The notes beneath the pieces are model-generated. The model searched no databases. It had not been told where the DNA came from and was given only the letters and a program-made list of their open reading frames with translations. The translations under genes were made by a program, and so were the position numbers. From assembly GCA_039545355.1 (NCBI GenBank), contig BCJJ01000023.1, positions 311,362-375,361 of the forward strand: a DNA stretch of 64,000 bases. Reading direction: 5' to 3'. Positions 54,642 through 64,000 of the stretch are shown here, piece by piece. The first letter of the stretch is position 1. Each line of letters opens with the position of its first letter. Source of the DNA: Trichosporon coremiiforme. Taxonomy: Eukaryota > Basidiomycota > Tremellomycetes > Trichosporonales > Trichosporonaceae.

Positions 54642-57359
54642 GTTGCAGTCAGTGGGTGAGTCAGAAATGAAAGGAAAGTGAGCTGGAAGATCTGAAAGTC
54701 GGGGAGGTGACGAGACAAAGTTCGCCGCGATCGATGGTGCCGCGCTGGCTGCGTTGGCCAACACGTCTCCGGCAAGGGACGAGCGGCCCGCTCCCAGGTT
54801 TCATGTAGTGCGTCAGCCCGCGCGTCGGTGGTGCCTGGTCTGGCACTCCACCTCAAAGCGGTCTCCCACGCATGCATCGCTGGTTAACTCTCCCACGCAA
54901 GGCGTGCGGGCAATCGCCGGTCACGTGCCGCAAGGGGTCGTCCTGACATATATGGCATGACGAGCTGGCCAATCAAGGCACGGCATATCGGGGGATTCTG
55001 GCAGAAGTTCAGGTGTGTAGGACGGAAATCGCAAACCGGACGGGTCCCAGATGACGCTGTTGTTCGCCGAGCGCTCTGTCTCCGTCAACGTGGGGGTAGG
55101 AGAAATTGGCGATGAGAACGGGGAGATTGAGAGACATGGATTGGACAGGAAATGGCTTGGTGAGACTCGGCGACTGCGAGATCAAGGCGGACGCCCGTGC
55201 ACAGAAGACGCCTCAGAAGCGATATCGAAGGCGTTTGGAAGCTATACTCGCAGCCACACATTCCGTCCCCTCTACGTCGGGCACGTTCCCTGGACGTGTC
55301 GCCCACCTCGGGCATGCGGGCACCGACGAGCATATGTATAGAGCGCCTTACGGACGTGCGCCATAGGGACGTGCGCCACGGTCCGTGGGCATTAGTTTCG
55401 GAAGCGTCCGTGGCCACAATGAAGAGCGGAAATGGAACGCACAGAATCGATGGCTTGAGGGCCAGCTTGGCTGTGTCACTATCTGACTGCTCGGGACCTG
55501 AGCGCGCTTTTCCGAAACCATTGCGTTCCCTTCTGAGCTAACTTCTCCTCCCTCTTCACAGCTACGCAGCTCGGGCTGCGCGCAGGGCGGATGACTCGAT
55601 CATACGCTCGTGGACAATTTAGAGGCGAAGATCTTCAGTGAGCCAAGAGAAAGCTCTCTCCTCGAGGCTCGGAGATACGAGGCTCAAGGGGATTGGGCAC
55701 AGCAGGATCACCTGGGCCCGGACCCATCACACTAGCCTCCAAACAGATTTTGTGTATGTGTGAGAATAGGGAGAGAAGCTGCGAACGACTGTTCCTCGTC
55801 ACAGACGGCGACAGCCTAAGGGCCGCCTGCAGGCACGGCGATGCACTCGAGTGCAGCCCCGCCGCCAAAACAAGTTCGCCGCGTGCTGCAACCACACCAC
55901 TGAAATCACTCTGACAGCACCCGACTCGCCCCCCCCTCGCCAATCGATGCATGTCTCACGCTCGTCGGCACTGCGCATCCGCAACGTCGCGGTCCACTGA
56001 GGTCACTAGGAGGGACGAATTAATTGGAGAGCCTTTTTGGCATGCGCTGGCCACGGCCAAGGCTGGCATGGTCGAGACGAATTGGCAGGGCCCCGGTTGG
56101 CCAACAGCCGCGGCGTATACGGTTACCCAATCTCAACAACTAGCTGGTCGTTTGCCCTCTCCTCACCACCCTCACCACCCTCACCATCGGCTCTCACGGC
56201 TCTACCGTCACGTCTCCACTCCCGCGCCAGGCACACGTCAGCAACTGCGCGCCTTATCGCCCTCACGTGGACACTTCGACGTGGTCGTGAGAGAACGTGG
56301 AGCACCAGCTTGTTGTTTTGGTCTGGAAAGTTTGTGCTCGAGATGAGCCACGAGTGAGTGCGCCCTTGCGCATTACTGGTGTCCACATGAGAAGCTGAAA
56401 GATGACACATGCATGATTCATTGCATTTGCGCAAATCTTGCCGGAGTTGCGGCCGCAGCTTGTCACCCAGCTTTCTGTTGTAACAGTGTATAGAGTGCAT
56501 ACAGAGAACAGAGACTACAGAGGACTGTCCGAGTAAGCATGCAGAGGTGCGCTACGTGTCGAGTGCGCACATGCCACGTGCGCACGTGTCACGTGTGCTC
56601 AGACACAAGTCTCGAGTCCCTTCAACACTTTCATCACTGCGGCCGCACAGGAGGACCCTCCCTCCCCCAAAACATTCCCCGAACTCCCGGCGTGCAGTAT
56701 ACTCCCTGTGTCAGCGGTTCTGGCGCATACCTTCCCCGATGCACAGGCATGCACGCAACAATCGAACAAGAACCCCCGGCGCGGAGAACACTCTGCCGAT
56801 GCTACACGGCTGTGAGTACCATCTGCCACACTTGTCGCCCAGTGTTTACCTCCGGCATTGACCAATCAGAAGCCATTGCCACAACCACATTCATTTGATC
56901 ACACAACACTGTTCTCTGGATAGATACCTGTAGAAGCAACCGCCCATCGACCCCTCACTTGTTGTAGGAGTTACCTGCTGTCAGGCGTCATGCATAAAAT
57001 ACTGGTACATCGTATCGTTACTAGGGCTACAGGTAGCTGGGCACAGGGCACCCAGTTAGAAAAGCAGACAATTGTTTAAGAGAAAACCATGGAAAATACA
57101 CTAAAATTTGGGGAGGTCTCTCTGGAGTTTGTGTATCCATACTCCAAGCACACTAGTCAACGGATTCAAGCTTCCAAAGTCTCGAGTTTCGTTGACCAAG
57201 AAGAAGGGGCAATGAGAGGCTCGCGTTCCAAACCAGTCCAGACCCCTGCCCCCTGGACAAGCCCTCCTTCCAGCTGTCATTCAACAGTCCATTCGACGGG
57301 ATAGGCCACGAGGTGCTTGCGGAAGAACGAATCAGGGCTTAAACTGCTTCACTTGCCAT
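54642..57359. other. Long gene-poor region
   Basis: 2.7 kb between the FKBP2 promoter and the transcription-factor 3' end. It contains a short direct repeat (ggacgtgcgccata/acgg) near 55352-55380, a cacccttcac-like microrepeat near 56160-56185, and three CACGTG boxes at 56575-56595. From about 56900 the sequence is AT-richer. No gene, tRNA or transposase seen. Confidence 0.5.
56575..56595. promoter_or_regulatory. Cluster of three CACGTG E-boxes
   Basis: CACGTG at 56575-56580, 56583-56588 and 56590-56595, with a related ACGTG at about 56554. CACGTG is the palindromic site of bHLH factors such as Pho4 and Cbf1. The cluster lies in a gene-poor stretch about 1.9 kb upstream of FKBP2, so its target gene is unclear. 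Confidence 0.5.
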
Positions 57360-59610
57360 TCAGTGTTGCTGGAACAGAGGCATACCCTGCCACAGCCAAT
57401 CGCCGCCCCAGGTCGATGGTTGTTGCTGCTGCTGCTGATCGACAGTCTCAGGAACTGTACCGCCCATAAAGGACACTGTGTTCCCTGACAAGTCGCCGTG
57501 GGATGACTAAGATGTTAGTCAACTCTCAATCCACATTTAGAACCAGCTGAAACTCACGTTCGCAGTAAAATAGGGGGTCGTCGCAGATCGTAGCAGAAGG
57601 TCCAGAGCGCCATGCAAACGTCGATAGCAGTGGCACGCCTTAGAAATTGGAAGCTCTGGAGTGCCGCCCCCCCTTCTTTGAAGAGCATGCCACACTGCTC
57701 GATAGAATTCCAAAACACGGGAGATCTCAGTCACCCCAAAGAGTGTACAAGCCTGGAGGTCAGCAATCGCTTAATTGTAGTGGCCTACGTTGTAAAGGAG
57801 TAAGCCGGGGAGTGTGAACATGACGCAGTGCAGCTCGGAGAAGTACATGACCTCTGGGCGGCTAGCCAGCTCTTGGATAGCGAGGCAGATCTCGTCCGCA
57901 AGAGTCAACAGGTGAAGTGGGCTGGGTTTAGCCACGTGCTGCTGCAAGCCCAAGATCTGGAGGTTGAGAAGTGTTGTTTTACCGATGATTAGTGTGAACG
58001 AGGCGAACATTGTTCCAGACATTGATGGATGGTTGATCCACCTTTTGAGATGCCCAATGAGGCTCTTCTCACTCTCTGACCATTCCCAATGAGTCATCTT
58101 TGGTGGGCTGGGGCTGAATTGCGAACTGAACTCCCAGATGCTGCAGGTCAGCCAAAAACCTCAAGGTTGCTTTGTGGTGCACTTACCCAGCTAAGAAGGC
58201 TTTATGTGAGTCGGAAGGCACATCCAGATGACTGTGCATCTTAGCCCAGGACTCGGCCTGCTGAGAGGTGGGCAGTGATGACGTCGAGCTTGCGGGAAGG
58301 TGTAACAGGTGCGAGTAGGCGAGATCCAAGCCTGCCGTTAGTAATAGCACTGAAAATATCTCATGTGAGATGCGAACCTTTGGCAACTGGACGTCAGCTA
58401 AATTTTCTGGGATTAGCTTACCGAACATTGTCCTGTCGACGTCCACGGCTCTGCGCTCGTCATCCTCATTGGGAAACAGTGCAAAGGGCTGGACGGGGAA
58501 CGACATCTGAAGCTCATTCAGAACTCTTGACATGATACCGAGCTTGACATAAGCTGTTGGGTCTCCTTCCTTCAGCCAGACAATCATAACGATAAGAGAT
58601 TGCACAAGCTGAAGGTCGTGGTCACCCATTGTGATGGCCCAGCTGAGGTTCTCCTCTGCCAGCTGGTTAATGTAAGAGAAAACATCCACCTGAAAATAGC
58701 CTGAGGAAGCTGACAGAATAGCAGTCAGGAGCAGTGGGAGCCCCAGAAGCCTCTCATACGTGTGGAAATGATAGTCGAAGAGGCCGAGTGAGGAGCTCAT
58801 ATGCTGGGTGAATCTGTCATCAGTTGGACACCCTGCCACAATTATCCCATCTCTGAAAAAAGACTCACTTGTCGAAGAGGGATCTAGCCTCCTGCTCAGT
58901 CACAATGCCAGCATCCGCAGGAGTCTTGTAGGACACCTGACTGCGATGGGAGGAGCCACTGGTGCTTGGATGGTTGTCGCCGAAACCCAACACAGGGTCA
59001 AAGAAATTGGAGAGGATTCTCACGGCCGTCGCAGCTCTCCAACGGTTGTTATGGCTCTCCGCAGAATTTGTGCTGCGGGAATACATGGCATGCGGATCAT
59101 TCCGCTTGTCATGTTGCCGATACCTCCCATCGTGGCTGCAGTTGGCGGTGCCTAGATGGTAGTTGCGAGCTGCACTACCCCTGCACACCAATCAGCACCG
59201 ACGAGGCATGTGAGGCGTCAAGGGAAATGATCACCAGCCACCACCCTTGACCACCATTGCAAAGAGCAGCACTCACCTTCCTTTTCTTGCTCTCGAATAG
59301 TCGCAGACTAAATCGAGACGTGCACAACGAGAGCACCGGGACGTCGGGTTCGAGCCTTCACCATCAGGCAAGCATCGTGTCTGCACATCTGTAAGCGGTT
59401 GTTCAACTTGTGCAGATCGCAGGGCAATGCCGATGGGCCAAAAGGACCCAACGGCTACCTACGCACCTTGAGGCCGCGGCAAATGGTGCAACTGCAGAAG
59501 TGGTTAGCCTTGGCTCTGGGGTAGATGATGATTGTTGGTGAAGTAGTGACTCACGCCTTGCGGGGGCGCGGGATCGGGACCCTCTTTGACCCTGCTGCTG
59601 AGTTTTCCAT
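57360..59610 (-). CDS. Zn2Cys6 fungal transcription factor
   Basis: Eight exons: 59610-59555, 59491-59467, 59380-59277, 59180-58869, 58813-58187, 58140-57789, 57752-57558 and 57506-57360, phase-consistent, 605 aa. The DNA-binding zinc cluster is assembled from three small exons: CTICRGLKTRC, then a 12-residue gap, CSRCARLDLVC, which fits C-x2-C-x6-C-x12-C-x2-C-x6-C. A basic tail (SRARKGR) follows. The middle region (RWRAATAVRILSNFFDPVLG; EQEARSLFDKFTQHMSSSLG; HTYERLLGLPLLLTAILSAS) resembles the fungal-specific regulatory domain of prtT-like activators. The C-terminus has a run of six Gln. Codon use is less GC-biased than in neighbours. Targets unknown. Confidence 0.82.
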
Positions 59611-59973
59611 TGTGAACGAGCGACTTGAGCTGGATGTAGTTGAGGAGAGTTGAGGTTTGAGAATGAGGAAGATGCAAACACAGAGAAGGAAGAGTGATAG
59701 GTGAGAACTGTGGCAAAGAGGACGCAGCTTATATACCAGAACTGAGCCACTTTGGGTATAGAGGGCGCATCAAAAATGCAAGCCCGGGCTCAGGCTCAGG
59801 CTGCGTGGCAGCAAGACAGTCAGGACCAGGCAGGCAGTTGCAGCTCATGACTAGCTCCTCGTCGACTACTCAGACGCTACCATTAGCGCAGTCTCGCCGT
59901 TCCCTGTTCCCAGGCTGTAGGACAGCGCCTCCAGTGATCCAAGAGTATGACGACGGTGTCGCACAGCCGAGGA

Positions 59974-61049
59974 TGTGAAAGCTAAAATACGGCGTTGGCG
60001 GGACGGGTCGGAAAGCCACACAAGTCAGTTGGGATCGACATTGTGCCAAAGCCAAGAGAAGCTAGCACGTTAGCCTTCGGATCTAGAGATGAAGTGCTAA
60101 ATGGTGCCGCTGGTGGGCACGGCACCCACCTGCCACATGACATCACCGTCATTACTTAGTCCTCCTCTTACACTCTTGCCACCGTGTCCTGCTACATGTT
60201 ATCCTAGTTCCCATTGTACTCCTTCAACGATGGATCATTTGCCACCTCTACGAACCCCTGTCCAACATCTCGTTCGAGAGAGACGAGACTGCCGAGCCTG
60301 AGAGCACCCTTCTCGCCACTCTGGTCCTTAGGCGTCGGCCCTGACAACGGGCGCTTACTGCAGCCCGAACTCATGCGATCAGCGCATGGTCATCATGATC
60401 CGCTAGTGACGCTAACCCCAGCATTCCTATTGACGACATCCCTAGTCCAGAACCTCTTTCCACAGCGGGCAAGTGGGTTGCGCAGGTCCCACGTTCGTGA
60501 AGAGTGAGGCGTTAATGATGTCGCAGCGCCCGCCTCTCTTCCATTCCTTCGCCACTGACTCAGAAGCCAAACCTTCTGGTTAGCCTGAACCTTGCGTGCG
60601 CATTCTTTGCCTAGCGTAACTTTTATTTCTTGATCGATATTCTTTCCATAAAGAAGCAGCTTGCCTAACCTCAGGAATATGAGGTAACATTATCGAAGGG
60701 CTTAAGGAATGCTGTGTTCAAATGTTCTGCCGCTGCTGTTCTGGCGATCTGTCGGCTGTCTCTTAAACCCTCGTGTCCTGGGGAGGAACCTGGTTCGAGG
60801 CACTCGAGAATACATTAAGGCCCCGGACCCCGCGGAATGTGCAACGTGTGGGTTGTGGGTACGGCTAAGGCGTTAATGAAACGGAGTAAGCGAGGGGCGA
60901 GGGGCGAGTGGGCGTGCACCGGAATGAGGGAAGAGCGAGTGACGGTAACGTGCTAGCTTCTCTTGGCTTTGGCACAATGTCGATCCCAAGTGACTCTGGA
61001 CGTGTGGCTTTCCGACCCGTCCCGCCAACGCCGCATTTTAGCTTTCACA
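59974..61049. mobile_element. Candidate non-autonomous DNA element with ~100-bp terminal inverted repeats
   Basis: Left repeat 59974-60072 and right repeat 60946-61049 are inverted copies, both starting tgtgaaagctaaaat at the outer end and reading cacgtta at the inner end. They differ by one substitution and one block of about 5 extra bases. The 873-bp interior has no transposase-like frame (longest unconvincing frame 97 codons). I see no clear target-site duplication at the ends, so foldback or MITE-like insertion is only a proposal. It lies upstream of the Zn2Cys6 gene. Confidence 0.65.
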
Positions 61050-61095
61050 CTACGGGGGCACGCGGACACGGCTGCTGCGCCAACCTGGGCAGGGG

Positions 61096-61140
61096 CTGCG
61101 GGTGCCGTCATGGCGTAACGTGACGGCATGACACCCGCAG
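61096..61140. repeat. Bulged hairpin next to the TIR element
   Basis: ctgcgggtg (61096-61104) pairs with cacccgcag at the 61132-61140 end, and inside ccgtca pairs with tgacgg, with a small asymmetric bulge. It starts about 46 bp beyond the right TIR. Could be an unrelated palindrome or part of the element end. Confidence 0.65.
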
Positions 61141-62003
61141 CACATGGCCACATGATCAAGCTGTTCGCGCTGGGCCCGAAGAGTTCCGCTTGCTCTACGT
61201 CGGTTCACTGTTCATTGAAGGGGTTCGCTGTAGTCAGCATCAGATCGTTAAGTCCCATACCCGTGATCTCTTTTGACATTGAGATACTCGGTGGCGTCCA
61301 GTCTCGACCCTTCCCACATCGCTCCTATCGACTACTCGTGATCAGATCCCAGGGAGAGTGTACCCAGACCAACTAGCACATGTAGAAGCGAATGGAAGAA
61401 GTCGGAGTAGGACGTATTGCTGCAACTGCATGGTCGAAAAGAAGATATCGAAAAATAATCCTGCCGGCTAAGCACTCAGTGCACTCGGCGATCGCGGGGC
61501 TGTCTCAGTCAGAGACCTATTGCCGCCGTTAATGTTTGGCCCCCACCCTCGCGCATAATTTATTCGGAGCACCGTGACTGACCTCGCAACACTTGCTCGA
61601 CCTTTACATGCCTTTCTTCGCCCCTGCGGCTCGTTCTCGTCCCCGTTGCATGCATGGCGCTGCGTCGGGCGCTGCGGAGGTACGTGTGGCACTCGCATCA
61701 CGTGCCGCCACTCACCTTGCTGAGAGTGCCAGGTCCACCGCCGTATGATGTCAGGCTGGGATCTGAGAGAGGCAGCATTCCCCACCACGCCATTTCCAGC
61801 GTTGCGGTTCTTCTATTCAGCGACCCAAAGGAAGAGCGATGGTGGGCGCGTGCTGATGTGTACAGACAGTGGGAATATATTTTTGGGATTCATGTCATAA
61901 TCTACGCGTGCACTACCAAGTGACAGATGCACAACTACTATTGCGCCAGCCGTGCTTGACGACTGGCCACAGCTCTCTATATACCGCCTGCTCCCCCGCG
62001 CCC

Positions 62004-64000
62004 TTACGCCTTCAGCGTCTTTTGCAGGATGGTGATCCGGTCTCCGAGGCTGAGCGCGATGCCCTGCGTCTTCGAGCGGATACGAACGTGGCCCTGGATC
62101 GAACCGTCCTCCGTCTTCTCGATCGAGAGGTTCGCGAGCGCGTCCTCGCCGAATAGTGAGCGCGCACACAGGTTCGCCGACAGGAAGTCGCAGTTGCCGC
62201 TGAGAGCGGCTTCAGGCGTGAGGCATGCCATGTTCGTCGACTTCATGATGTGGTCAAGGTACGTGCGCAGATCGGAGATCTGCGTGTTGACGTTGACCTT
62301 GTTCTCCCACTCGAACTCGGTCCACATGCTGCGGAACTGTGCCTCGTTGCAGTACGCCGGCTTGATGTAGTCCATGATGTCAACGTGAACGTCGTTAAGA
62401 ACGATGTTGACACTCGCGTCAGAGGCTCCCTGCTTGTCGTACACGATGTTGCCGAAGATGACGCCCGTCTCCGTCGAGGACACCTTAATGGTGGCCTTGA
62501 TGTGGTGGAAGCCGTGGGGGCCGAGGGTGTGGGGCGCTGGTCGCTCAACAAGCTTGAGATCTCCGAGAGTGGCGAACTCGATGGTGAGGTTCTGGAGGGT
62601 CTCGTTGGTCTGGTTGACAATGAGGACGTCGAGCATGATGTCGAACTGCTGGATGTTGACGACAGCCTCGGCGTAGACGGGGTCCGAGAATCCAGTAAGC
62701 TGGACTATCCGGGCGAGCTTAGAGACGAAGTCGTCCTTGACCTCCGTCGCACCCGTTGCCCGAACGACATCGACGTCAAGGTCGTCGTCGTCACCGTCCA
62801 GGTTCTTGGTCTGCAGAAGGCTGAACTGGATGAGATCGTCGGCCTGCACCTGCGACTTCTTGTTCTCAAGGTCCTTCTTCGCCTTGGCCTTCTTCTCCTC
62901 AGCAGCGAGCATCTTGGCGTAGGCAGCCTGGGTGTCCTTCAGGAACATCTCGTGGACCGGCTGCGAGTCCTGCAGCTGAGCAAGAGACTCGATGCAGTTC
63001 ATGATACGCTCCTGGGAGTCCTCATCGATGGGAACCGAGACAAACTTGGACTGGCCGACGCGGATGATCGAGGTCATAATGAGGATCGCCTCGACACGAA
63101 GCTGATTGAACGCCTGAGCATCGGAGAGCAGCTCCTGGAAGCGGAGCACAAGCTTGGTAAGGGTGGAGGCAAGAACGGTGGCGGTGAAGTAGTCACCGCC
63201 GAGGATGAGAGCTCGAAGAGGAGGCTTGGCAGCAGCGCGGACCTGCTCCAGGCGGGCGGTAGCAGCAGTCGTGGTGTAAACAGTCTCGGTCGCGTAGGTA
63301 CCATCGGCGAGAACACGAGTCTTCGTAACAGCCTGGGGCTGCTCCGGCTCCTTCTCGGCCTGGGCAGCCTCGTCCGCAGCCTCAGCCTCGTCGAGCAACC
63401 GCTGCTCCGAAGCAAGGATGGGGACCTCTCCAATAACCTTGCGGAGCTCGAAGATAGCGCGCTTGATGTCAGCAGCACCAGCGCAGTATTCTCCGACGAT
63501 CCACAACGCACCACGGAAAACCTTGCCAGACTTGATCTCGCTGAAAGTCTGAACAAGCTTCTCGGTGATGGTCGGGCGGAGATCGGGGAACTTCTCGACG
63601 ACTTCTCGGACGAAGGAAATGACGTCGACGGCAGAAGGGTTGTTCGAGTCTCCGAGGAAGTCCATAAGAACATAGACGACGTTGGCAGCAACCTCAGAGA
63701 ACTTGATGGCACACGAGTGGATGCTCTGGATGAGGAGTTGTCGGTACTCGACGTTCTTGTCGAAGTCCTGGTCGAGAGTGGACTGTAGTTGCTTCTTCAG
63801 GAACAGGACAACATCCTCGACGTTACGGCTGGTGACCATCTGGAGAGCGATACCGACAGCCTTGCGCTTGACCTCCATGTCGGGGCTGTTGAGGACCTTG
63901 AGGATGTCCATGACCATACCGTCAAGCACGTGTTCGTGCTTGGAACGGAGGGCGTCGAAGCGGTCAAGAACGATAAGCTTAACGTTGTTGTCGGCCTCCT
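62004..64000 (-). CDS. SEC26: Coatomer subunit beta (beta-COP), partial
   Basis: Subunit of the COPI coat for Golgi-to-ER and intra-Golgi transport. The single open frame runs to the window edge at 64000, so the N-terminal part of the protein and its start are missing; about 665 residues are present. HEAT-like adaptin repeats are visible (MEVKRKAVGIALQMVTSRNV; LIQSIHSCAIKFSEVAANVV; GALWIVGEYC). The C-terminal appendage follows, with IQQFDIMLDVLIVNQTNETL, GNIVYDKQG, LNDVHVDIMDYIKPAYC and the ending ITILQKTLKA. A charged helix (AAEEKKAKAKKDLENKKS) links the two parts. No introns in this portion. Confidence 0.95.
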   Translation of the reverse strand, partial: EADNNVKLIVLDRFDALRSKHEHVLDGMVMDILKVLNSPDMEVKRKAVGIALQMVTSRNVEDVVLFLKKQLQSTLDQDFDKNVEYRQLLIQSIHSCAIKFSEVAANVVYVLMDFLGDSNNPSAVDVISFVREVVEKFPDLRPTITEKLVQTFSEIKSGKVFRGALWIVGEYCAGAADIKRAIFELRKVIGEVPILASEQRLLDEAEAADEAAQAEKEPEQPQAVTKTRVLADGTYATETVYTTTAATARLEQVRAAAKPPLRALILGGDYFTATVLASTLTKLVLRFQELLSDAQAFNQLRVEAILIMTSIIRVGQSKFVSVPIDEDSQERIMNCIESLAQLQDSQPVHEMFLKDTQAAYAKMLAAEEKKAKAKKDLENKKSQVQADDLIQFSLLQTKNLDGDDDDLDVDVVRATGATEVKDDFVSKLARIVQLTGFSDPVYAEAVVNIQQFDIMLDVLIVNQTNETLQNLTIEFATLGDLKLVERPAPHTLGPHGFHHIKATIKVSSTETGVIFGNIVYDKQGASDASVNIVLNDVHVDIMDYIKPAYCNEAQFRSMWTEFEWENKVNVNTQISDLRTYLDHIMKSTNMACLTPEAALSGNCDFLSANLCARSLFGEDALANLSIEKTEDGSIQGHVRIRSKTQGIALSLGDRITILQKTLKA

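Larger units (their letters stand above)
59611..62003. other. Gene-poor region with inverted-repeat element
   Basis: 2.4 kb upstream of the transcription factor and downstream of SEC26. It holds the TIR-bounded element 59974-61049 and the hairpin at 61096-61140. AT-richer around 60590-60720. I see no protein gene. Confidence 0.6.

Noticed and set aside
58405..58440. 35-nt GT-AG segment in exon 5 of the Zn2Cys6 gene resembling an intron
   Set aside because: Removing it shifts the frame and gives an early stop. The unspliced frame stays open and protein-like.
59340..59380. tRNA-like T-loop word (gggttcgagcc)
   Set aside because: The flanking bases do not form a T stem, no other tRNA arms are present, and the segment is an exon of the Zn2Cys6 gene on the other strand.
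62250..63788. 512-codon plus-strand frame opposite SEC26
   Set aside because: Antisense shadow caused by the codon bias of beta-COP. Leu/Val/Asp-rich without motifs.
1..64000. CRISPR arrays, rRNA genes, prokaryotic operon signals
   Set aside because: None seen. The splice structure and gene content are fungal nuclear.

Overview
The window is nuclear DNA from a fungus, most probably a basidiomycetous yeast of the Tremellomycetes (a Trichosporonales-like genome is my best guess). The basis is GC-rich third codon positions, many short introns (mostly 35-130 nt) with GTGAGT/GTAAGT/GTGCGT donors and a CTGAC/CTAAC branch motif just before the acceptor, CT-rich leaders ahead of start codons, and 25 protein genes typical of a compact yeast-like genome. 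I rebuilt the exon structures by hand from reading frame and family conservation; no aligner was run.

Layout. 1-6.8 kb: SKI3 (RNA exosome cofactor, C-terminus cut off by the window edge), divergent from a PAS-kinase-like Ser/Thr kinase. 7.7-12.5 kb: a small coiled-coil protein and two adjacent secreted, lineage-restricted-looking proteins, one very large and low-complexity, one small, Cys-rich and probably GPI-anchored. 12.5-24.1 kb, all on minus: RAD16 (nucleotide excision repair), ERF4-type palmitoyltransferase subunit, glutathione peroxidase with a possible mitochondrial start, DBP3 (ribosome biogenesis helicase), and an SGNH-like type II membrane protein. 24.1-27 kb: a long non-coding stretch with an 89-bp-arm near-perfect inverted repeat. 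27-33.2 kb: GT18 glycosyltransferase and ERG8 (mevalonate pathway), separated by 2.7 kb without a gene. 33.8-46.3 kb: RPL31, FMP52-like, EMP70/TM9SF, RIB3 (riboflavin), a mitochondrial PPR protein, RBM42-like RRM protein and ORM1. 46.6-54.6 kb: AN1 zinc-finger protein, a multipass membrane protein, an O-methyltransferase, ADE16/17 and an ER FKBP ending in HDEL. 54.6-62 kb: the least conventional part, a Zn2Cys6 transcription factor of less GC-rich composition between two gene-poor stretches, one holding a 1.08-kb element with ~100-bp terminal inverted repeats. 62-64 kb: SEC26 (beta-COP), N-terminus cut off.

Most genes are unrelated housekeeping functions. Thematic links are the secretory pathway (ERF4, EMP70, ORM1, FKBP2, GT18, SEC26) and core metabolism (ERG8, RIB3, ADE16/17). 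No tRNA, rRNA, CRISPR array or complete transposase gene was seen. The best candidates for something new are the large secreted protein with a C-terminal Trp-rich duplication, the two inverted-repeat elements, the paired stem-loops in the first RIB3 intron, and several micro-exon or alternative-product arrangements.
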